7,755 bases of DNA from JAPSGM01 sp036258735 (GTDB lineage: Bacteria > Chloroflexota > Limnocylindria > QHBO01). This document shows, piece after piece, positions 5,823-7,755 of this stretch. Under the pieces are notes generated by a model, which worked only from the letters and a program-made list of their open reading frames with translations, had not been told where the DNA came from and did no database searches. The stretch's first letter is position 1. Each line of letters opens with the position of its first letter. Both the position numbers and the translations under genes were made by a program. The stretch lies in contig DATADC010000140.1 of the NCBI GenBank assembly GCA_036258735.1, forward strand, positions 1-7,755, given 5' to 3'.

Positions 5823-6164
5823 ATGGATGCCATCAAGGAGCTCGAGCGCGAGCAGCTCCGTACCGACGTTCCGCAGATCGCCGCCGGCGACACGGTGCGC
5901 GTGGCGGTCAAGGTGGTCGAGGGCAACCGCGAGCGGATCCAAATCTTCGAGGGCACCGTGATGCGGATGCGAGGCGGCGGCCTCAACCAGCAGATCACGG
6001 TGCGCCGCATCGCCAGCGGCGTCGGCGTGGAGCGCACCTTCATGGTGCACGCGCCGCGTATCGAGCGGATCGAGGTGGTCCGCCATGGCGTCGCCCGGCG
6101 CGCACAGCTCTACTTCCTCCGCGAGCGGGTGGGCAAGGCGGCCACCCTTCGCGAGCGCCGTTGA
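5823..6164 (+). CDS. rplS: Large ribosomal subunit protein L19
   Basis: L19 (bL19) lies at the 30S-50S interface and contributes to an intersubunit bridge. The 113-residue product has the family's usual length. It carries the expected line of motifs: 'DVPQIAAGDTVRVAVKVVEG', 'RERIQIFEGTVM', 'ITVRRIASGVGVERTF', 'HAPRIERIEVVRHG' and 'RRAQLYFLRERVGKAA'. The ATG at 5823 follows a 144-bp gap from trmD. That gap holds a candidate promoter, hairpins and a hairpin-covered Shine-Dalgarno, so L19 seems to be controlled apart from the upstream genes. In many bacteria a signal peptidase gene or ylqF follows rplS. Here rnhB comes directly next. Confidence 0.98.
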   Translation: MDAIKELEREQLRTDVPQIAAGDTVRVAVKVVEGNRERIQIFEGTVMRMRGGGLNQQITVRRIASGVGVERTFMVHAPRIERIEVVRHGVARRAQLYFLRERVGKAATLRERR

Positions 6165-6200
6165 CGCGGTGACCGGTCTCTTCCAGGGATCGGTCCAGAC

Positions 6201-6219
6201 GCGGCGTCCCCGGCGCCGC
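6201..6219 (+). other. Hairpin between rplS and rnhB
   Basis: GCGGCG (6201-6206) and CGCCGC (6214-6219) form a perfect 6-bp stem with a 7-nt loop. It falls in the 82 bp between rplS and the preferred rnhB ATG. No T-run follows, so termination is unlikely. If rnhB starts at the GTG at 6169, the hairpin is coding sequence. Confidence 0.3.
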
Positions 6220-6246
6220 AAGCACCACCGTCCGCGCGACGCCCAC

Positions 6247-6915
6247 ATGCGCCACGAGCGCGAGCTGCGCCTGGCCGGCTTCCAGCGCATCGCGGGCATC
6301 GACGAGGTCGGCCGGGGGTCCTTGGCCGGGCCGGTGGTCGCGGCCGCGGTGATCCTGCCGGAGCGCCATCGCATCAAGGGCCTGCGCGACAGCAAAGTGC
6401 TGACCCGCGTCCGGCGCGAAGCCCTGTATGAGCGCATCCTCGATCGCGCGGAGGCGGTCGGGGTCGGCTGCGTGGAGGTCGAGGTCATCGACCGCATCAA
6501 TATCCTGCAGGCCACCAAGCTGGCCATGACCGAGGCGCTGGGCCGCCTGTCGCAGCCGCCGGACCACCTGGTCATCGACGCCCTGAGCCTTCGAGACGTG
6601 CCGCTGCCCCAGCGCGCGATCATCGACGGCGACGCCATAAGCGCCTCCATAGCTGCGGCCAGCATCGTGGCCAAGGTGACGCGAGACCGGATCTGCGCCG
6701 AGCTGGATGGTCGATACCCGGCCTATGGCTTCGCCCTCAACAAGGGCTACTGCACGCAGCGGCACCTCGACGCGCTGCTGACCGAGGGGCCCTGCGAGTG
6801 GCACCGACGCTCGTTCGCGCCGGTCCGCATGCTCCTGTCGGGCGAGCAGCTCAGCCTGGACCTGTTCCTGGACGGGCCGGTCCTGTTGGAAGAGGAACTC
6901 GAGCCGAACGGCTGA
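6247..6915 (+). CDS. rnhB: Ribonuclease HII
   Basis: RNase HII cuts the RNA strand of RNA-DNA hybrids and nicks 5' to single ribonucleotides misincorporated into DNA, starting their excision repair. From the ATG at 6247 the protein is 222 residues, normal for the family. It opens 'MRHERELRLAGFQRIAGIDEVGRG', matching the usual beginning. The metal-binding carboxylates are present: D19 and E20 in DEVGRG, D111 in 'LVIDAL', and D129 in 'DGDAISASIAAASIVAKVTRDR'. The C-terminal part holds 'YPAYGFALNKGYCTQRHLDAL' and 'EWHRRSFAPV', also family signatures. No Shine-Dalgarno is seen before this ATG. A GTG at 6169 would add 26 residues including a basic patch, RRPRRRKHHRPR, of unknown meaning. The reading frame continues upstream inside rplS, which is not credible as coding. 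Confidence 0.96.
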   Translation: MRHERELRLAGFQRIAGIDEVGRGSLAGPVVAAAVILPERHRIKGLRDSKVLTRVRREALYERILDRAEAVGVGCVEVEVIDRINILQATKLAMTEALGRLSQPPDHLVIDALSLRDVPLPQRAIIDGDAISASIAAASIVAKVTRDRICAELDGRYPAYGFALNKGYCTQRHLDALLTEGPCEWHRRSFAPVRMLLSGEQLSLDLFLDGPVLLEEELEPNG

Positions 6916-6954
6916 CCGCGGCGGCGGCGCTCGCCTCCCGGCGAGGAGCGGTTC

Positions 6955-7341
6955 GTGGCGAATCCCAGGCACGAGCTCGGCCGGCGTGCGGAGGCGCGCG
7001 TGGCGGAGTGGCTGGCGGCCCGCGGCTGGACGGTCCTGGCCCGTCGCTGGCGGGGAGGCGGGCGCGCACGAGGCGAGGTCGATCTGGTTTGCCTTGATTC
7101 GGTGGGTGCGCTGGTCGCTGTCGAGGTGAAGCTCCGACGCAGCCGGCGCGCCGGTTCGGGGGAGGAGGCTGTGGATCGCCGCCGCGTGGCACGCCTGCGT
7201 GCCGCGCTCAGCGCGTACGCGGCGGCACACCCCGGGTCGTCGCCGACCGGCCCTCCGCCGCGGGTCGACCTCGTCACGCTGTCCCCGGCCGGCGCGGGGC
7301 GGTGGCGGCTGCGCCGCACGCCGGGCGTCGACGCGTGGTAG
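6955..7341 (+). CDS. yraN: YraN family protein (UPF0102), nuclease-like fold
   Basis: YraN proteins are small, widely conserved and poorly characterised. They have a fold like Holliday-junction resolvases and restriction nucleases, and are suspected to act in DNA repair or recombination. The 128-residue product has the family pattern: 'HELGRRAEARVAEWLAARGW' (6-25), then G40-E41-V-D43 and E57-V-K59, which together form the PD-(D/E)XK-like acidic and lysine core. A region that usually reads 'AVD..K' appears as 'EEAVDRRRVARL'. The GTG at 6955 is supported by GAGGAG at 6943-6948, six bases upstream. The gene lies 39 bp after rnhB, its customary neighbour, and is the last gene of the rightward unit. 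The protein is notably arginine-rich and lysine-poor, in keeping with the GC content. Confidence 0.93.
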   Translation: MANPRHELGRRAEARVAEWLAARGWTVLARRWRGGGRARGEVDLVCLDSVGALVAVEVKLRRSRRAGSGEEAVDRRRVARLRAALSAYAAAHPGSSPTGPPPRVDLVTLSPAGAGRWRLRRTPGVDAW

Positions 7342-7362
7342 CCGCCGCTGGGCTAGCGGCGG
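7342..7362 (+). terminator. Hairpin between convergent genes, possible bidirectional 3'-end signal
   Basis: CCGCCGCT (7342-7349) and AGCGGCGG (7355-7362) form a perfect 8-bp stem with a 5-nt loop. It starts immediately after the yraN stop and covers the stop codon of the opposing transglycosylase gene. Position and symmetry suit a shared terminator or mRNA 3'-end block for both strands. Neither side has a T-run, so it would not be a classical rho-independent terminator. Many high-GC bacteria are reported to use such U-less hairpins, but function here is inferred. Confidence 0.45.
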
Positions 7363-7754
7363 AAGATCAGCGTGAGCCGCTGGATCGAGTCGATGTACGG
7401 CCGCGAGATCGCGAAGATGCCGTATCGGTCGGCGGCCGCCTGGCCCTGGTAGTACGCAGCCAGGGCAAGCGGGCGGCTGCCCCCGTATCGGTCCAGGTAG
7501 TGGCGCAGCAGTCGGACCCCGGCCGTGACGTTGTCGGCCGCGTCCCAGAGGTTGACCCGGCGCCCGAGCATGGTCGATCCCACCCATTCGCCGGTGGCTG
7601 GCAACATCTGCATGACGCCGATCGCGCCGGCCGACGACACGACGCGCGTCTGCCAGCCCGACTCCTGCCAGGCCACCGCCAGGGCGAAGGCCGCCGGCAC
7701 GCGCTGTCGGCGCGCCTGCGCGACGATGAGGCGGCCCACGTCGCGGCGCGCCGC
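7353..7754 (-). CDS. Lytic transglycosylase, SLT/GH23 domain (5' partial)
   Basis: This enzyme family cleaves the MurNAc-GlcNAc bond of peptidoglycan with formation of 1,6-anhydro-MurNAc. It acts outside the membrane during wall growth or remodelling. The reading frame is open to the right edge, so the N-terminus, probably including a signal peptide, is missing. The visible part is essentially the catalytic domain. 'AVAWQESGW' holds the catalytic Glu (26th residue counting from the in-frame GTG whose first base is 7739). 'SSAGAIGVMQMLPATGEWVG' is the GxxGxxQ-type motif, and 'NVTAGVRLLRHYLDRYGG' and 'LALAAYYQG' follow. The last has YYQG where proteobacterial enzymes have YNAG, a variant I associate with Chloroflexota and Actinobacteria. 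The protein ends 'IDSIQRLTLIFRR'. It converges on yraN with an 11-bp gap and is functionally unrelated to the rightward cluster. Confidence 0.92.
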   Translation of the reverse strand, partial: AARRDVGRLIVAQARRQRVPAAFALAVAWQESGWQTRVVSSAGAIGVMQMLPATGEWVGSTMLGRRVNLWDAADNVTAGVRLLRHYLDRYGGSRPLALAAYYQGQAAADRYGIFAISRPYIDSIQRLTLIFRR

Positions 7755-7755
7755 G

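Noticed and set aside
6085..6168. RNase HII starting at the ATG at 6085
   Set aside because: This would overlap the conserved C-terminus of rplS by about 80 bp and adds unconserved sequence. Starts at 6169 or 6247 are more credible.
6040..7587. 515-codon minus-strand open frame opposite rplS, rnhB and yraN
   Set aside because: It crosses three real genes and part of the transglycosylase gene in another frame. The composition is that of an antisense shadow.
1..7755. Mobile elements, CRISPR arrays, tRNA or other stable RNA genes
   Set aside because: No terminal inverted repeats, transposase motifs, regularly spaced repeats or tRNA-like cloverleaf were seen, and every gap over 80 bp is accounted for by the entries above.

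Overview
The window is an ordinary-looking but informative housekeeping region of a very GC-rich bacterium: the protein-targeting and ribosome-maturation cluster. All genes but the last read rightward, in the order ftsY (5' end missing), ffh, a DUF3352-like membrane protein gene, rpsP, khpA, rimM, trmD, rplS, rnhB, yraN. A lytic transglycosylase gene lies on the opposite strand at the right edge, and its 5' end runs out of the window. Codons end overwhelmingly in G or C. There are GTG and TTG starts, and long antisense open frames appear as is usual for such DNA. The DUF3352-type protein, the 'AYYQG' variant of the transglycosylase and the ffh-rpsP-khpA-rimM-trmD-rplS order fit Chloroflexota best. 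A deep-branching actinobacterial lineage is the main alternative. This taxonomic guess is an inference, not a search result.

Positions 2-2243 hold the two paralogous SRP GTPases: the receptor FtsY, then the signal-recognition-particle protein Ffh. A good sigma-70-type promoter lies in the 88 bp between them, so ffh can probably be transcribed independently of ftsY. Positions 2250-3818 hold the only gene foreign to the classical cluster. It encodes a 522-residue protein with one N-terminal membrane segment, a large acidic, cysteine-free outer domain and what looks like an internal duplication.

Positions 3900-4952 hold a tightly packed set: ribosomal protein S16, the small KH-domain RNA-binding protein KhpA (its start overlaps the rpsP stop) and the 16S maturation factor RimM. 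The tRNA m1G37 methyltransferase TrmD follows at 4959-5678. After trmD, an extended -10 promoter opens a leader of about 125 nt before rplS (L19, 5823-6164). In that leader the Shine-Dalgarno of rplS lies inside a small perfect hairpin, which suggests translational control. RNase HII (rnhB) and the YraN-family protein complete the rightward unit. An 8-bp hairpin at 7342-7362 separates it from the convergent transglycosylase gene.

No RNA genes, insertion sequences, CRISPR arrays or signs of recent transfer were seen. The points most worth a second look are the membrane protein inside the SRP/ribosome cluster, its internal repeat, the structured leaders of rplS and rpsP, and three uncertain start codons (the membrane protein, rimM, rnhB).
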